Position numbers and translations under genes: made by a program
Assembly (NCBI GenBank): GCA_000169995.1
Contig: AAZW01000003.1
Location: 1-64,000, forward strand
Direction: 5' to 3'
DNA from: Vibrionales bacterium SWAT-3
GTDB lineage: Bacteria; Pseudomonadota; Gammaproteobacteria; Enterobacterales; Vibrionaceae
DNA length: 64,000 bases
Shown: positions 16,814-25,908 of the stretch, piece by piece
Layout: each line of letters begins with the position of its first letter
How positions within the stretch are numbered: position 1 is the first letter of the stretch
The notes under the pieces: generated by a model
Told to the model about the DNA's origin: nothing
The model's database searches: none
What the model saw: only the letters and a program-made list of their open reading frames with translations

Positions 16814-16862
16814 TTGCTAGTTGCTAATTGCTAATTGCTAATTGCTAATTGCTAATTGCTAA
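16814..16862. repeat. heptanucleotide tandem repeat, seven units
   Basis: Seven contiguous 7-bp units, TTGCTAG once followed by six TTGCTAA, lie between the cupin and SDR genes, upstream of the cupin gene and downstream of the SDR gene on the reverse strand. No base interrupts the run. Confidence 0.9.
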
Positions 16863-16895
16863 CAAAGCATCCCCCATATTGAAAGCTCGGCTTGA

Positions 16896-17663
16896 TTAAT
16901 TGCGGCCCGCGATCACACCACCATCAACATCCCAGATTGCACCCGTTACCCAATCGGCACTGTCAGACAATAGGAAAGAGATGCTGTTTGCGATGTCTTT
17001 CGGTTGACCCACTCGACCAATTGGATGGAAAGCATTGAAGCCTTCTAGCGCTTGGTCCACCTCTTCTGGCTTAATGAATGATTCGTAGATCGGCGTTTTA
17101 ACGACTGCTGGAGAAACCGCATTCACACGAATATTGTGGTCCGCCAATTCCATTGCCATGTGCTGTGTTAAAGCGTGTAGTCCAGCTTTTGCCATTGAAT
17201 ACGCAGAAGATGGCGTCGCTTTGATCGCTTGTTTCGCCCACATAGAGCCTACATTTACCACGTTTCCGCCACCGTTTTTGATCATCAACTTGCTGACAGC
17301 TTGAGTGATGAAGAAAGTCGCTTTATTAAGCTGCATGTATTGCTCGTAATCCGACTCCTGATGCTCGATAAACGCTTTAGGGTTAAAGTAGCCAGCCGCA
17401 TTAACAAGGTAACCAATGCCCTCTTCAAGTGACTCTAGATGCGTAATAAGATTCGCTACACTTGCATCATCATAAAGATTAGCTTGCCAGCCAGTAGCGT
17501 GGCCCAGCGACTGAAGTTCTGACACCGCTTTATCTAACTTAGTTGGGTTATTGCCGACAACCAGCACATGGATGTTTTGAGCGACCAACTGCTTCGCTGT
17601 TTCAAAGCCCATACCGCTTGTGCCACCGATTACGACTGCAATACCATTTTTAGTGAAGTTCAT
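16896..17663 (-). CDS. classical short-chain dehydrogenase/reductase
   Basis: This 255-residue SDR has the cofactor motif GGTSGMGFE (about 11-19), NAAGY, catalytic Ser and SAYSMAK (YxxxK), and a C-terminal DVDGG end typical of 3-oxoacyl-ACP-reductase-like SDRs. The start is set at 17663 (MNFTKNG) with AGGAGA 8 nt upstream; a longer frame would run into the divergent promoter. Substrate unknown. It is divergent from an HxlR regulator that probably controls it. Confidence 0.85.
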   Translation of the reverse strand: MNFTKNGIAVVIGGTSGMGFETAKQLVAQNIHVLVVGNNPTKLDKAVSELQSLGHATGWQANLYDDASVANLITHLESLEEGIGYLVNAAGYFNPKAFIEHQESDYEQYMQLNKATFFITQAVSKLMIKNGGGNVVNVGSMWAKQAIKATPSSAYSMAKAGLHALTQHMAMELADHNIRVNAVSPAVVKTPIYESFIKPEEVDQALEGFNAFHPIGRVGQPKDIANSISFLLSDSADWVTGAIWDVDGGVIAGRN

Positions 17664-17726
17664 TTTGTTATCTCCTAAGTCATGTGAACGTGGTAATCTT
17701 AGGCTTTGAACTAACACTCTGAATAG

Positions 17727-17755
17727 TAAGTACAAATCGGTTAGGTAGGTACTTA
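17727..17755. promoter_or_regulatory. inverted repeat, HxlR operator candidate
   Basis: TAAGTAC (17727-17733) and GTACTTA (17749-17755) form an exact inverted repeat with centres 22 bp apart. It lies just before the HxlR start and 65 bp from the SDR start; a further GTAC follows at 17760-17763. Confidence 0.55.
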
Positions 17756-17768
17756 TTGGTACATCTTT

Positions 17769-18107
17769 ATGAAAAATCAGGAAAACTTTTTTTCAAGAAA
17801 ATCAGCGCCAGAGCGTTCCGCTCGCATGGTAGAGACCATCTACGGTTGTAAATGGTCGCTCACGGTTTACCAATTACTGGCAAATGGCATCAATCGTCCC
17901 GGTGAAATGGTACGCTCGGTCGAAGGGTTATCGACCAAGGTCTTGAATGAATGTTTAAAACGAAATGTAGAATTTGGGATTCTAGATAAGCAAATGTTCA
18001 ACGAACTGCCACCAAGAGTCGAATACCAAGTCACTCCATTTGGTGAGAAGTTCTTACTGATTCTGGATCAACTAGAAAGCCTACAAAACGAAATCGACGA
18101 GATGTAA
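17769..18107 (+). CDS. HxlR-family winged-helix regulator
   Basis: This 112-residue protein has the HxlR family pattern: a short N-terminal arm, [51 protein letters not shown] (about 24-75), and a wing with [17 protein letters not shown]. Such regulators are dimeric and often respond to electrophiles or oxidants through Cys residues. Cys27 in the first helix is the only good candidate besides Cys62. It is divergent from the SDR gene, with an inverted repeat between, which suggests local control. Confidence 0.85.
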   Translation: MKNQENFFSRKSAPERSARMVETIYGCKWSLTVYQLLANGINRPGEMVRSVEGLSTKVLNECLKRNVEFGILDKQMFNELPPRVEYQVTPFGEKFLLILDQLESLQNEIDEM

Positions 18108-18149
18108 GCTCAAGCCAGTCACACTATTAGCAAAATACAGAAAGCACGA

Positions 18150-19055
18150 TTAGCTCACTGGCATTTTTTCAAAGCGACTTTTCACAAAATCAATAAAGGT
18201 TCTAATCCGGCTTGGTTGATAGCGGTCTCGGTGGTAGATCGCTGAAAAATCCACTTTAGGTACCACCCAGTCGTCAAACACCTGAACTAATTGCCCATCA
18301 TTAAGTTCTTGTAGGCAATAGATAGTCGGAACACGAATAATCCCGTTACCCGACTTAGCACCCTGCACCAACACTCGGCCATTTTTACATTGCAGCCTAC
18401 CCGTAACATGCACATCGACCGTTTTCTTGGTGTCGTCCAACGCCTGAAAAATCCACTTACGCACCGAGCCCGTTAAGCAGTCATGGTGAATCAGATCTTT
18501 AGGGTGATTAGGTTTTCCTTTACGAACGAAATACTCTGGGCTCGCGAGTGTTCCCATTTCAATGTCCAACAGCTTCCTCGCGATAAAGCCTGCGTCTTCT
18601 AGGCTTCCCATACGAAAAGCGATATCGAAAGCATCTTCAATCAAGTCGACTCGGTTACTGCTGAAATCAAGACTAATGCTGATATCTGGGTAGAGCTGCA
18701 TGAACTCATTGACCAGATCCGCGATGATCACTTCACCCAAATAACCGCCGACACAGTTGACTTTTATGTCGCCACGTACTTCCTCGACATCATCAACCGC
18801 AGCAATCAGCGCTTGGTCTATATTATCTAAGGCTTGTTCACATTTCGTGTACAGATCTTGGCCTGCGTGAGTCAGCCTCAAGGTTCGAGTAGTGCGGATA
18901 AACAGCGTTACACCCATCTGCTTTTCTAGGCTACTTACTTGGCGTGATACGTGGGAACGCGACACATCCAACTCCTCCGCCGCTTTGGTGAAATTACCTA
19001 AACGAGCGATCAGCACGAAAGAACGAATATCAGACAGGTTAATTTGATTAAGCAT
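18150..19055 (-). CDS. LysR-family regulator
   Basis: This 301-residue LysR regulator has the HTH in SDIRSFVLIARLGNFTKAAEELDVSRSHVSRQVSSLEKQMG, then RTTRTLRLTHAGQDL and an effector domain. The start at MLNQIN (19055) fits the family. The open frame continues 23 codons upstream, but that part holds an inverted repeat (19098-19115) and no better ribosome site. It is divergent from an SDR gene, which it probably regulates. Confidence 0.8.
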   Translation of the reverse strand: MLNQINLSDIRSFVLIARLGNFTKAAEELDVSRSHVSRQVSSLEKQMGVTLFIRTTRTLRLTHAGQDLYTKCEQALDNIDQALIAAVDDVEEVRGDIKVNCVGGYLGEVIIADLVNEFMQLYPDISISLDFSSNRVDLIEDAFDIAFRMGSLEDAGFIARKLLDIEMGTLASPEYFVRKGKPNHPKDLIHHDCLTGSVRKWIFQALDDTKKTVDVHVTGRLQCKNGRVLVQGAKSGNGIIRVPTIYCLQELNDGQLVQVFDDWVVPKVDFSAIYHRDRYQPSRIRTFIDFVKSRFEKMPVS

Positions 19056-19097
19056 AGTCGCCAGCTTACTAATGGAGTTATGAGATAGACGCTTTAT

Positions 19098-19115
19098 TGT
19101 TGCACCACAGCAACA
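19098..19115. promoter_or_regulatory. inverted repeat upstream of LysR gene
   Basis: TGTTGC-N6-GCAACA has six-base arms and lies in the divergent region between the LysR and SDR genes. It is a candidate autoregulatory site. Confidence 0.35.
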
Positions 19116-19264
19116 GTGTTTCAAGTAAAGCGCTATATATCAACAATGCTATTTTCCTTAATATACCTCCATCGCAACGAAGCAAGACAACAAACACTTG
19201 ATTCGAATGCACTTAAACAATACATCGTAGCCAACCGACGCAATAAAAGTACAGAGGAAATAAA

Positions 19265-19984
19265 ATGAAAAAACTAATCGTAATTACAGGTGCAAGCTCT
19301 GGTATTGGTGAAGCAATCGCTCGTCGTCTAAGCGATGAAGGTCACCCTCTGCTACTTTTAGCTCGCCGTATTGACCGCCTTGAAGCTCTGAACCTACCAA
19401 ATTCACTGTCAGTGAAAGTAGACGTAACAGACAAAGCGTCTTTTGATGCGGCAATCGCACAAGGTGAAGAGAAATTCGGCCCTGTAGATGCACTTATCAA
19501 CAACGCTGGCGCAATGCTTCTTGGTCAGATCGATACTCAAGACGCTCAAGAGTGGAAGACAATGTTCGATGTGAACGTAATTGGTCTTCTAAACGGCATG
19601 CAATCTGTACTTGCTCCAATGATGGAACGCAACACAGGTACTATCATCAACATCAGCTCAATCGCGGGTAAGAAAACATTCCCAAGCCACGCAGCTTACT
19701 GTGGTACTAAGTTCGCGGTACATGCTATCTCTGAGAACGTTCGTGAAGAAGTGGCGGCTTCAAATGTTCGTGTTACTACTATCGCACCGGGTGCTGTAGA
19801 AACTGAGCTTCTGTCTCACACAACATCTCAAGAGATCAAAGACGGCTACGATTCTTGGAAAGAAGACATGGGCGGCGTATTGGCAGCTGACGACATTGCT
19901 CGCGCTGTATCATTCGCTTACCAACAACCACAGAACGTATGTATCCGTGAAATCGCACTAGCTCCGACTAAGCAACAGCCATAG
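19265..19984 (+). CDS. short-chain dehydrogenase (YdfG/SDR-type)
   Basis: This 239-residue classical SDR has TGASSGIG (residues 8-15), NNAG (about 79-82), catalytic NISS and YCGTK (YxxxK), and PGAVETEL. It resembles NADP-dependent serine/3-hydroxy-acid dehydrogenases such as YdfG, though substrate cannot be assigned. It has an AGAGGAAAT ribosome site, lies divergent from a LysR regulator, and is closed by a strong terminator. Codon use is that of a well-expressed gene (many CGT, GGT and GAA codons). Confidence 0.85.
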   Translation: MKKLIVITGASSGIGEAIARRLSDEGHPLLLLARRIDRLEALNLPNSLSVKVDVTDKASFDAAIAQGEEKFGPVDALINNAGAMLLGQIDTQDAQEWKTMFDVNVIGLLNGMQSVLAPMMERNTGTIINISSIAGKKTFPSHAAYCGTKFAVHAISENVREEVAASNVRVTTIAPGAVETELLSHTTSQEIKDGYDSWKEDMGGVLAADDIARAVSFAYQQPQNVCIREIALAPTKQQP

Positions 19985-20030
19985 GCTTTTGTTATCGCGA
20001 CTAAATCAGCAATTTAATAAGCTATGAACT

Positions 20031-20070
20031 AAAAAGCGCCACGACTTGACAAGTCGTGGCGCTTTTGTTT
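20031..20070 (+). terminator. bidirectional rho-independent terminator
   Basis: The perfect 16-bp stem AAAAGCGCCACGACTT / AAGTCGTGGCGCTTTT with a 3-nt loop lies between convergent genes. Confidence 0.9.
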
Positions 20071-20101
20071 GGAGTAAATCTAATTGCTAGCAAGAAGCGA
20101 G

Positions 20102-21913
20102 TTAGAACTCAACGCGATAAACTGATGTACTGCCGCTTACTTCATTGCCAACCGCAATAAAGTGGTTACCAGAACGAGTAAAATGCTTGATTGATTCGGG
20201 ACCTAGGTCACCCGCTTTAAAGTTGTAAGTATCGTTGTCGCAATCACCATCTTCATCAACTTTGGTGCACACTGATTGTGTAAAGTCTCGGTTGTTCAAG
20301 TAGCTGATGAAAGTTGCGTTTTTAGGCTGTGTTACGTCGTAAACCATGATGCCACCTTGGCGCTCAAGACCAATAAAGGCATAGTGCTTACCATTAATCT
20401 CAGCCACTTCGATGGCTTCAGGTTCTACCCCTTTATCATCACTGCGATCGTCACCACTTTGGTTGTTATCATTGGTGCTGTTGAAGTTTGCAGGATCTTG
20501 TTCAAGAACGATTCGAGCGAAATCATCACCGCTATCAAACACTAACTCGCCAGACTCATCCCAAATAGAGAAAGAGCGGCTACCGAATGCTTGAACCTTT
20601 TGGTCAGCAGCAAGCGTGCCCTGTGGCTTGATCACTTTAAGACGTGCAAGTTGCTTATTGTCTTTCAATGCACCAGCCAATGGGTGGTTAGCGTCAACAT
20701 CTAGCTTCTTGCCACGTACTTCATCAACATAAGCGATACAAAAGTCTTTCTCTGTGGTGGAGTTTTCGCTGCCTTTATAGTCATCGCCATCCCACTCAAA
20801 GCCTTTATCGTCACACTCTTTTTGCGTTGTCTTGATGCCATACTCGCGGCCGTCACCTTCGTTCGCCGTCACGATGTAGGTATTGCCATCGACACTATAG
20901 CTAGTGATGCTGTCTGGCATGTAAAGCCCTTCTAACATCGCGTAGCTTTGTAGGTTACCGATATTTTTGTCTTTATTCGACGCATCCAATTGCGCGCTAT
21001 CCCAAGGTTTGCCGCCTAAACCAAGAATCGCATCCACCTCTGCAGTTGCGACATCAATCGCTGCTAGTGCGTTGTTCTCTTGCAGGGCAACGTAGAGTTT
21101 GCCGTTGTCAGCAAACGTTAGGTATTCAGGCTCTAGGTCTTGAGCGACGGTCGCACCAGGCCCTGAAATTCGAACCTTATCGGTTAATTCCTGGTGACGA
21201 GGCTGACCTTGGTTAAATGCCTTGAAATTAATCTGAGTGACCTTCGCTTGCATCGGCCCATTCGCTAAATCCACCAATGTCACCGAACCTTCAGGATCAA
21301 TGCTGTAATCCGCATTCGGCTCACCTTCATTGGCTGAAGCGATGTAACGACCGTCTTTCGAGAAGCTCACCATGTCTGGCAGTGCGCCAGCTGTGTAAGT
21401 GGTGATCAGCTCTAGTGTGTCTGAGCGATACAGAGCAATAATGCCATTTTGTTGCTTGTCCGCATTTTCAATCGCGACCGCAACTAATCCTTGATGAGTC
21501 GACACGCTGTTCGCTGCACCGATATTAATACCCGAAGCTAAAGCTGCAGATTGAAGATCAATAGAGCCTTCGGAGTTTGGCAAACTGTCAGCATTCATCG
21601 ACAACACATCGACTTTCTGCGCTTGAGCGTTAACTACATAAAGCTTATCGGTACATGAATCGTAGCTGACGATTTCTGCTGCGGAAGTTGCGAAAGGAGC
21701 ATCGGCAATGGAACTGCCAACCAAAGTAAGCCCGGTAACCTCAGCATCGCTTGCAATTGGCTGTTGGCCGGATTGGCATTGGAGGCTCAAAGCATCAAAT
21801 GAGGTTTGAGATAGTGTACTAGCCGTAGGTGATGTTGACTGAGAACACCCAGCGAGAGCAGAACTCACTGCGATAGGTAGTAATAAAGTCAGCTTATTGA
21901 TTTTGCGATTCAT
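20102..21913 (-). CDS. choice-of-anchor I family lipoprotein
   Basis: This 603-residue secreted beta-propeller-type protein has a lipoprotein signal peptide ending in ALAGC. Motifs of the choice-of-anchor I family (alkaline-phosphatase-like/mesenchyme-type propellers) are present: GALPDMVSFSKDGRYIASANEGEPN, EPEYLTFADNGKLYVALQENNALAAID, YIVTANEGDGREY, GVEPEAIEVAEINGKHYAFIGLERQGG and DLGPESIKHF. Acidic DxDxDxD-like loops (DEDGDCDND, NQSGDDRSDDKG) suggest calcium binding. It is monocistronic. A Pho-box-like site upstream suggests phosphate-starvation control. The enzymatic role is not established. Confidence 0.8.
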   Translation of the reverse strand: MNRKINKLTLLLPIAVSSALAGCSQSTSPTASTLSQTSFDALSLQCQSGQQPIASDAEVTGLTLVGSSIADAPFATSAAEIVSYDSCTDKLYVVNAQAQKVDVLSMNADSLPNSEGSIDLQSAALASGINIGAANSVSTHQGLVAVAIENADKQQNGIIALYRSDTLELITTYTAGALPDMVSFSKDGRYIASANEGEPNADYSIDPEGSVTLVDLANGPMQAKVTQINFKAFNQGQPRHQELTDKVRISGPGATVAQDLEPEYLTFADNGKLYVALQENNALAAIDVATAEVDAILGLGGKPWDSAQLDASNKDKNIGNLQSYAMLEGLYMPDSITSYSVDGNTYIVTANEGDGREYGIKTTQKECDDKGFEWDGDDYKGSENSTTEKDFCIAYVDEVRGKKLDVDANHPLAGALKDNKQLARLKVIKPQGTLAADQKVQAFGSRSFSIWDESGELVFDSGDDFARIVLEQDPANFNSTNDNNQSGDDRSDDKGVEPEAIEVAEINGKHYAFIGLERQGGIMVYDVTQPKNATFISYLNNRDFTQSVCTKVDEDGDCDNDTYNFKAGDLGPESIKHFTRSGNHFIAVGNEVSGSTSVYRVEF

Positions 21914-21942
21914 ATATCCTCCATAATTTGAATCGCGATTTT

Positions 21943-21960
21943 ATGAGGTAGTTATGACAG
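21943..21960 (-). promoter_or_regulatory. Pho-box-like PhoB site
   Basis: Read on the reverse strand: CTGTCAT-AACT-ACCTCAT. The first 7-mer is a perfect PhoB half-site; the second, at the right 11-bp step, matches 4 of 7. It lies 30-47 bp upstream of the lipoprotein start codon. Confidence 0.5.
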
Positions 21961-22051
21961 CTATCTTTCTGTTTTGTTAATAATAGATGACGACAATAGG
22001 TCTACTTTACCCATAACAACAAAGCGTTACAGTGACTAATTCATTAACAAT

Positions 22052-22092
22052 AAAAAAGGCGCCCAAGCTGGCTGGTGCTTGAGCGCCTTTAG
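22052..22092 (-). terminator. terminator of ompW
   Basis: On the reverse strand the stem AAAGGCGCtCAAGC / GCTTGgGCGCCTTT is followed by a T run. Confidence 0.85.
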
Positions 22093-22109
22093 TAAACTGA
22101 ATAGTTGGA

Positions 22110-22751
22110 TTAGAAGTTGTAACCACCACCGATCATGAATACCCATGGGTCGATATCAACGTCTGTTGAGAACTGTTGACCATTAAACTTATATTTTGCT
22201 GTAGTTCCAATATCTGCATACCAAACCGATGCGTTCAAGAACCAGTCTTCATTGATCATGTAGTCCATACCAATGTTTGCCGCTAAGCCCCAAGAGTCAT
22301 CAAGAGATAAATCGCTTAAACCTAGATCTTTCGCTCCTTGGTTCAATGACTCATCGAAGAAAACAGTGTAGTTGATACCTGCGCCTACATAAGGGCGGAA
22401 GTCACTATTTGCTTGACCAAAATAGTACTGAACCATGAACGTTGGTGGTAGGTGTTTTGTATCAGCAATTTCACCTAGGCCAGTAGCAGAAATGTTGTGG
22501 GAGAAAGGACTCGCAGCTAATACTTCAAAGCTGATGTTGTCAGTGAACATGTAACCGAAAGTAAGGCCAAGTTGAGTGTTTGAGTCTACAGAAAATTCTG
22601 TATTCGGGTCATTTAACACTGCGCCGCTGCTGTCGTTTGGAGATACTGTTGCTGCACCTGCACGGATGATGAAATCACCTTCTTTATGAGCAAGAACATT
22701 CGTTGACATAAGAGCCGCAATAACCGCAATACCACATACTGTTTTTTTCAT
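22110..22751 (-). CDS. ompW: outer-membrane protein OmpW
   Basis: This 213-residue protein has a signal peptide (cleavage after VLA, giving HKEGDFIIRAG) and an eight-stranded beta barrel ending in aromatic Phe (MIGGGYNF). Family motifs include FIIRAGAATVSPND, NISFEVLAASPFSHNI, LPPTFMVQYYFG, and FRPYVGAGINYTVFF. OmpW barrels form a small hydrophobic channel and in Vibrio are abundant and salt- or stress-responsive. It is monocistronic with its own terminator. Confidence 0.92.
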   Translation of the reverse strand: MKKTVCGIAVIAALMSTNVLAHKEGDFIIRAGAATVSPNDSSGAVLNDPNTEFSVDSNTQLGLTFGYMFTDNISFEVLAASPFSHNISATGLGEIADTKHLPPTFMVQYYFGQANSDFRPYVGAGINYTVFFDESLNQGAKDLGLSDLSLDDSWGLAANIGMDYMINEDWFLNASVWYADIGTTAKYKFNGQQFSTDVDIDPWVFMIGGGYNF

Positions 22752-23092
22752 TATTATTTCCTTGAGGGCTTCATTTTATTGGTGAATGAGTAATCATTTC
22801 TTATTTTGCGTGCAAGTTATCACAGAATACCCCTACTTTATTGATGGAAATCAATTTGTGAAAGGTTATGATTATTTGTGTAAATTTATATCGACCCGAT
22901 CACTTTATTCCTTCATTTTATTGACAGCTTTGTAATGCGGCTTTTCCGTGCATCATTTTGTTAACTCTACCTTTTCACTTTGCTCGGATCTCTTTGGATC
23001 AAAATAGAGCAAGCCAATATCTCGCACGCATCAATTTGGTGCAGTCCCGAAAAATTCGTTGCCACCTTGTTTAATATTCAATGAGTTACATT
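22752..23092. other. divergent intergenic region of ompW and glgC
   Basis: This AT-rich stretch upstream of ompW has no gene. It must carry the ompW promoter; the glgC sigma-54-type promoter follows directly at 23093. Confidence 0.5.
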
Positions 23093-23108
23093 TGGCTCAG
23101 TGTTTGCA
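23093..23108 (+). promoter_or_regulatory. sigma-54 (RpoN) promoter candidate for glgC
   Basis: TGGCTCAGTGTTTGCA matches the -24/-12 consensus (TGGC...TTGCA) with the exact GG-GC spacing. The predicted start near 23119 leaves a 30-nt leader before the ATG at 23149. Confidence 0.7.
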
Positions 23109-23148
23109 GGACCATATGCATAATCATAAATACATTGAGGTTCTGACT

Positions 23149-24369
23149 ATGCAAGACACTCTAACAATCGTTCTGGCCGGCGGTGTTGGCTCTCGGCTTT
23201 CCCCTCTCACCGATAACCGCGCAAAACCTGCGGTACCCTTTGGTGGCAAATATCGAATCATCGATTTCACACTCGCGAACTGCCTGCACTCTGGGCTTCG
23301 CCAAATTCTGGTGCTGACTCAGTACAAGTCGCACTCTCTGCAAAAACATTTACGTGATGGTTGGTCTGTGCTTAACCCCGAGCTCGGCGAATACATCACC
23401 AATGTTCCCCCGCAAATGCGCACAGGTGACAGTTGGTATAGCGGTACGGCCGATGCGATTTATCAAAACTTATATTTGCTGTCTCGCAGTGAAGCTAAGC
23501 ATGTAGTGGTGTTATCTGGCGACCACATCTATCGCATGGATTACGCCCCAATGCTCAAGCAACATAAGCAGAATGAAGCCGACTTAACGGTAGCCTGCAT
23601 GGAAGTTTCGATTGATGAGGCCAAGGAATTTGGTGTGATGGAGATAGATGAGTCTCTACAAATCAATAACTTTACCGAGAAACCACGTTACCCCGCGTGT
23701 GTACCCGGTAGACCGACCCGAAGCATGGCTTCAATGGGAATTTACATCTTTGATAAAGAAGTACTGACACAGGCTTTATTGGCAGACGCAGAAGATCCAG
23801 ACTCAAGCCACGATTTCGGTAAAGACATCATTCCCAAGTTAGTCGGCAACAACAGTGTTTACGCGTATAAGTTTGGTGACGAAGAAGGGCGCGTAACCCA
23901 AGATGCTTACTGGAGAGATGTGGGTACGATCGACTCTTATTATCAATCTAACATGGATTTGTTAAAGCCAACTTCGCCAATCGATTTGTATCAGCCAGAT
24001 TGGGCAATTCGTACCTATGAGCCGCAACTGCCGCCCGCACGCACCATCGCTTCGGTAGAGGGGAATCAAGGGATTTTCATCAACTCGATGATCGCGAATG
24101 GCGTAGTGATTGAAGGTGGCTCAGCGCAAAACTCTATCTTTTTCCCCAAGGTAAAAGTCAGCAATGCCGCGATTGTGATTGATAGTATTCTGTTTGAAGA
24201 TGTTGAGATTGGAAAAAATTGCCACATTCAAAACTGCATTATAGATAAGAATGTGAAAGTACCAGATGGAACCCAAATTGGTCTTGATAGCCTTGCTGAC
24301 GCCAAGCGTTTCCACATTTCGAAACAGGGTGTCATCGTCGTCCCCTCCTCTTATCAGTTTGAAGAGTGA
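23149..24369 (+). CDS. glgC: glucose-1-phosphate adenylyltransferase
   Basis: This 406-residue ADP-glucose pyrophosphorylase makes ADP-glucose from ATP and glucose 1-phosphate, the committed step of glycogen synthesis. The N-terminal nucleotide-binding motif GGVGSRLSPLTDNRAKPAVPFGG, GTADAIYQNL, SGDHIYRMDY and FTEKP are present, followed by the left-handed beta-helix domain. The start is 23149 (MQDTLTIVL) with TTGAGG upstream; 30 codons further upstream the open frame crosses the predicted promoter. No glgA, glgB or glgP is adjacent, so this is a stand-alone, second-type glgC. Confidence 0.92.
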   Translation: MQDTLTIVLAGGVGSRLSPLTDNRAKPAVPFGGKYRIIDFTLANCLHSGLRQILVLTQYKSHSLQKHLRDGWSVLNPELGEYITNVPPQMRTGDSWYSGTADAIYQNLYLLSRSEAKHVVVLSGDHIYRMDYAPMLKQHKQNEADLTVACMEVSIDEAKEFGVMEIDESLQINNFTEKPRYPACVPGRPTRSMASMGIYIFDKEVLTQALLADAEDPDSSHDFGKDIIPKLVGNNSVYAYKFGDEEGRVTQDAYWRDVGTIDSYYQSNMDLLKPTSPIDLYQPDWAIRTYEPQLPPARTIASVEGNQGIFINSMIANGVVIEGGSAQNSIFFPKVKVSNAAIVIDSILFEDVEIGKNCHIQNCIIDKNVKVPDGTQIGLDSLADAKRFHISKQGVIVVPSSYQFEE

Positions 24370-24400
24370 TGCTCTATCTCGGTTAACTTCACCTCGAACG

Positions 24401-24430
24401 AAAAAGGCAGCGAATTCGCTGCCTTTGTAT
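24401..24430 (+). terminator. bidirectional terminator between glgC and the YfcC gene
   Basis: The perfect palindrome AAAGGCAGCGAA / TTCGCTGCCTTT has A and T runs on either side. Confidence 0.85.
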
Positions 24431-24477
24431 TTGGTTGGATGTTTTCAAGCAAAGCTATCCGATTAAAAGCCCAAGCC

Positions 24478-25908
24478 TTAGAATGGACCTAACTCAATCA
24501 TTTGAGCAATCACGACTGAAATCAGAGCGCCCACCGACCAGAACAAGAATAGCGGTAAGAAGAAACGCACCCACTTACCATAAGGGACTTTCGCAATCGC
24601 CAGTACCGCCAGCAAGCCACCGTTGGTTGGATAAATGTAATTCGAGATACCATCACCCAACTGAGACGCCAACGCAGCAACTTGACGAGTCACTTCACCA
24701 ATATCTGCCAGTGGAATGATAATTGGCATGGTAATCACCGCTTGACCGCTGCCCGACGGGATAAACAGGTTAATCGCGGCTTGTGAGAAGTAGATACCTG
24801 CCGCCGCAACAAGCTTAGAGCTGCCTGAAATGATCTGCGCAAGGTAGTAGATAATCGAGTCGACAATCTTCGCGTCTTCCATGATGGTCAACACCGAACG
24901 CGCAAAGAAGATGATCAACACAGCAACTAATACATCGCTGACACCTTTAGTCCAATATTCACAAATCTTGTTAGGAGACAATCCTGCCACCAAGCCAGGA
25001 ATGATCGCCATTGCCACAAACGCACCTGCGATCTCAGTAAAGCCAAAGCCCATCGTCAGAGTACCGAAGATCATGTATGCGAACACGCCTAAGAATGCGA
25101 TACCTGCTAGCTTCTCACGAACCGTCAGAGACTTAGCTTCAACGTTTGATTCGTAGTGGTAACCCGTGCCGTGTAACAAACCCTTAGTTGGATCTTGTTT
25201 TACTTTTCTTGCGTAATTCAACACATACCAAGCACCGGTCAGCAGCATAAACATGCCGACAATAAAGCGATACCACATGCCTGAATACAAAGGCAGCTCA
25301 GCGATAGTATGTGCAATCCCCGTGAAGAATGGATTCGCCAACGCCGCAGCAAAACCCGCACAACTTGCCAGTAGCACAACACCTAACGCTGTGATCGCAT
25401 CGTATCCAAGCTTGATACAGATCGGAATCATCAACGAGATGAAAATAACATCCAATTCACGCATACCAGTGAAGGTTACGTTGAAGAAGATCGCCGTCAT
25501 GATAACTGGTGCGATGACATACAAGCCTTGCTTTTTAAGCTTAGTGGTAAGCGCGACGACCGAAGCGTCTAGCAGCCCCATGTGTTTGATGATACCGAAA
25601 GCACCACCAACAAATACCACAACACCCATCACGCCAGAAGCGGATTTGAAGCCTTTAAAAAATGATTCGAAAAAAGAGGCTAATGTTGTTGGATTGCTCG
25701 CTAATAGTGTGTAGCTGTCTGGGTCGATAACCGTGCGACCATTCATGACCACTCGTTCAAATTCACCAGCAGGGATAAAGTAGGTTGCGATTGCTGCAAC
25801 AATTACCATGATGACCAAAGAAAGAAACGGGTGGTTTACTTCTTTCTCTGTCGAAGCTGAGTTACCAGCTTGAGATGTAGGTACGGACGTAGATACCGTA
25901 GACGTCAT
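24478..25908 (-). CDS. YfcC/DcuC-family inner-membrane transporter
   Basis: This 476-residue transporter has a hydrophilic N-terminal tail of about 25 residues and then 11-12 membrane segments. Family marks include IPAGEFERV, FVGGAFGIIKHMG, FVTFTGMRELDVIF-like hairpin text, FIPSGSGQAVITMPI, and DGISNYIYPTNGGLLAVLAIA near the end. The YfcC group (DcuC superfamily, sometimes annotated arginine/ornithine antiporter-like or short-chain fatty acid carriers) has no firmly known substrate. It is monocistronic. A CRP-like palindrome lies in its long upstream region. Confidence 0.8.
   Translation of the reverse strand: MTSTVSTSVPTSQAGNSASTEKEVNHPFLSLVIMVIVAAIATYFIPAGEFERVVMNGRTVIDPDSYTLLASNPTTLASFFESFFKGFKSASGVMGVVVFVGGAFGIIKHMGLLDASVVALTTKLKKQGLYVIAPVIMTAIFFNVTFTGMRELDVIFISLMIPICIKLGYDAITALGVVLLASCAGFAAALANPFFTGIAHTIAELPLYSGMWYRFIVGMFMLLTGAWYVLNYARKVKQDPTKGLLHGTGYHYESNVEAKSLTVREKLAGIAFLGVFAYMIFGTLTMGFGFTEIAGAFVAMAIIPGLVAGLSPNKICEYWTKGVSDVLVAVLIIFFARSVLTIMEDAKIVDSIIYYLAQIISGSSKLVAAAGIYFSQAAINLFIPSGSGQAVITMPIIIPLADIGEVTRQVAALASQLGDGISNYIYPTNGGLLAVLAIAKVPYGKWVRFFLPLFLFWSVGALISVVIAQMIELGPF

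Noticed and set aside
23059-23148. 30-codon upstream extension of glgC
   Set aside because: It would start before the predicted promoter; the family begins at MQDTLTIVL.
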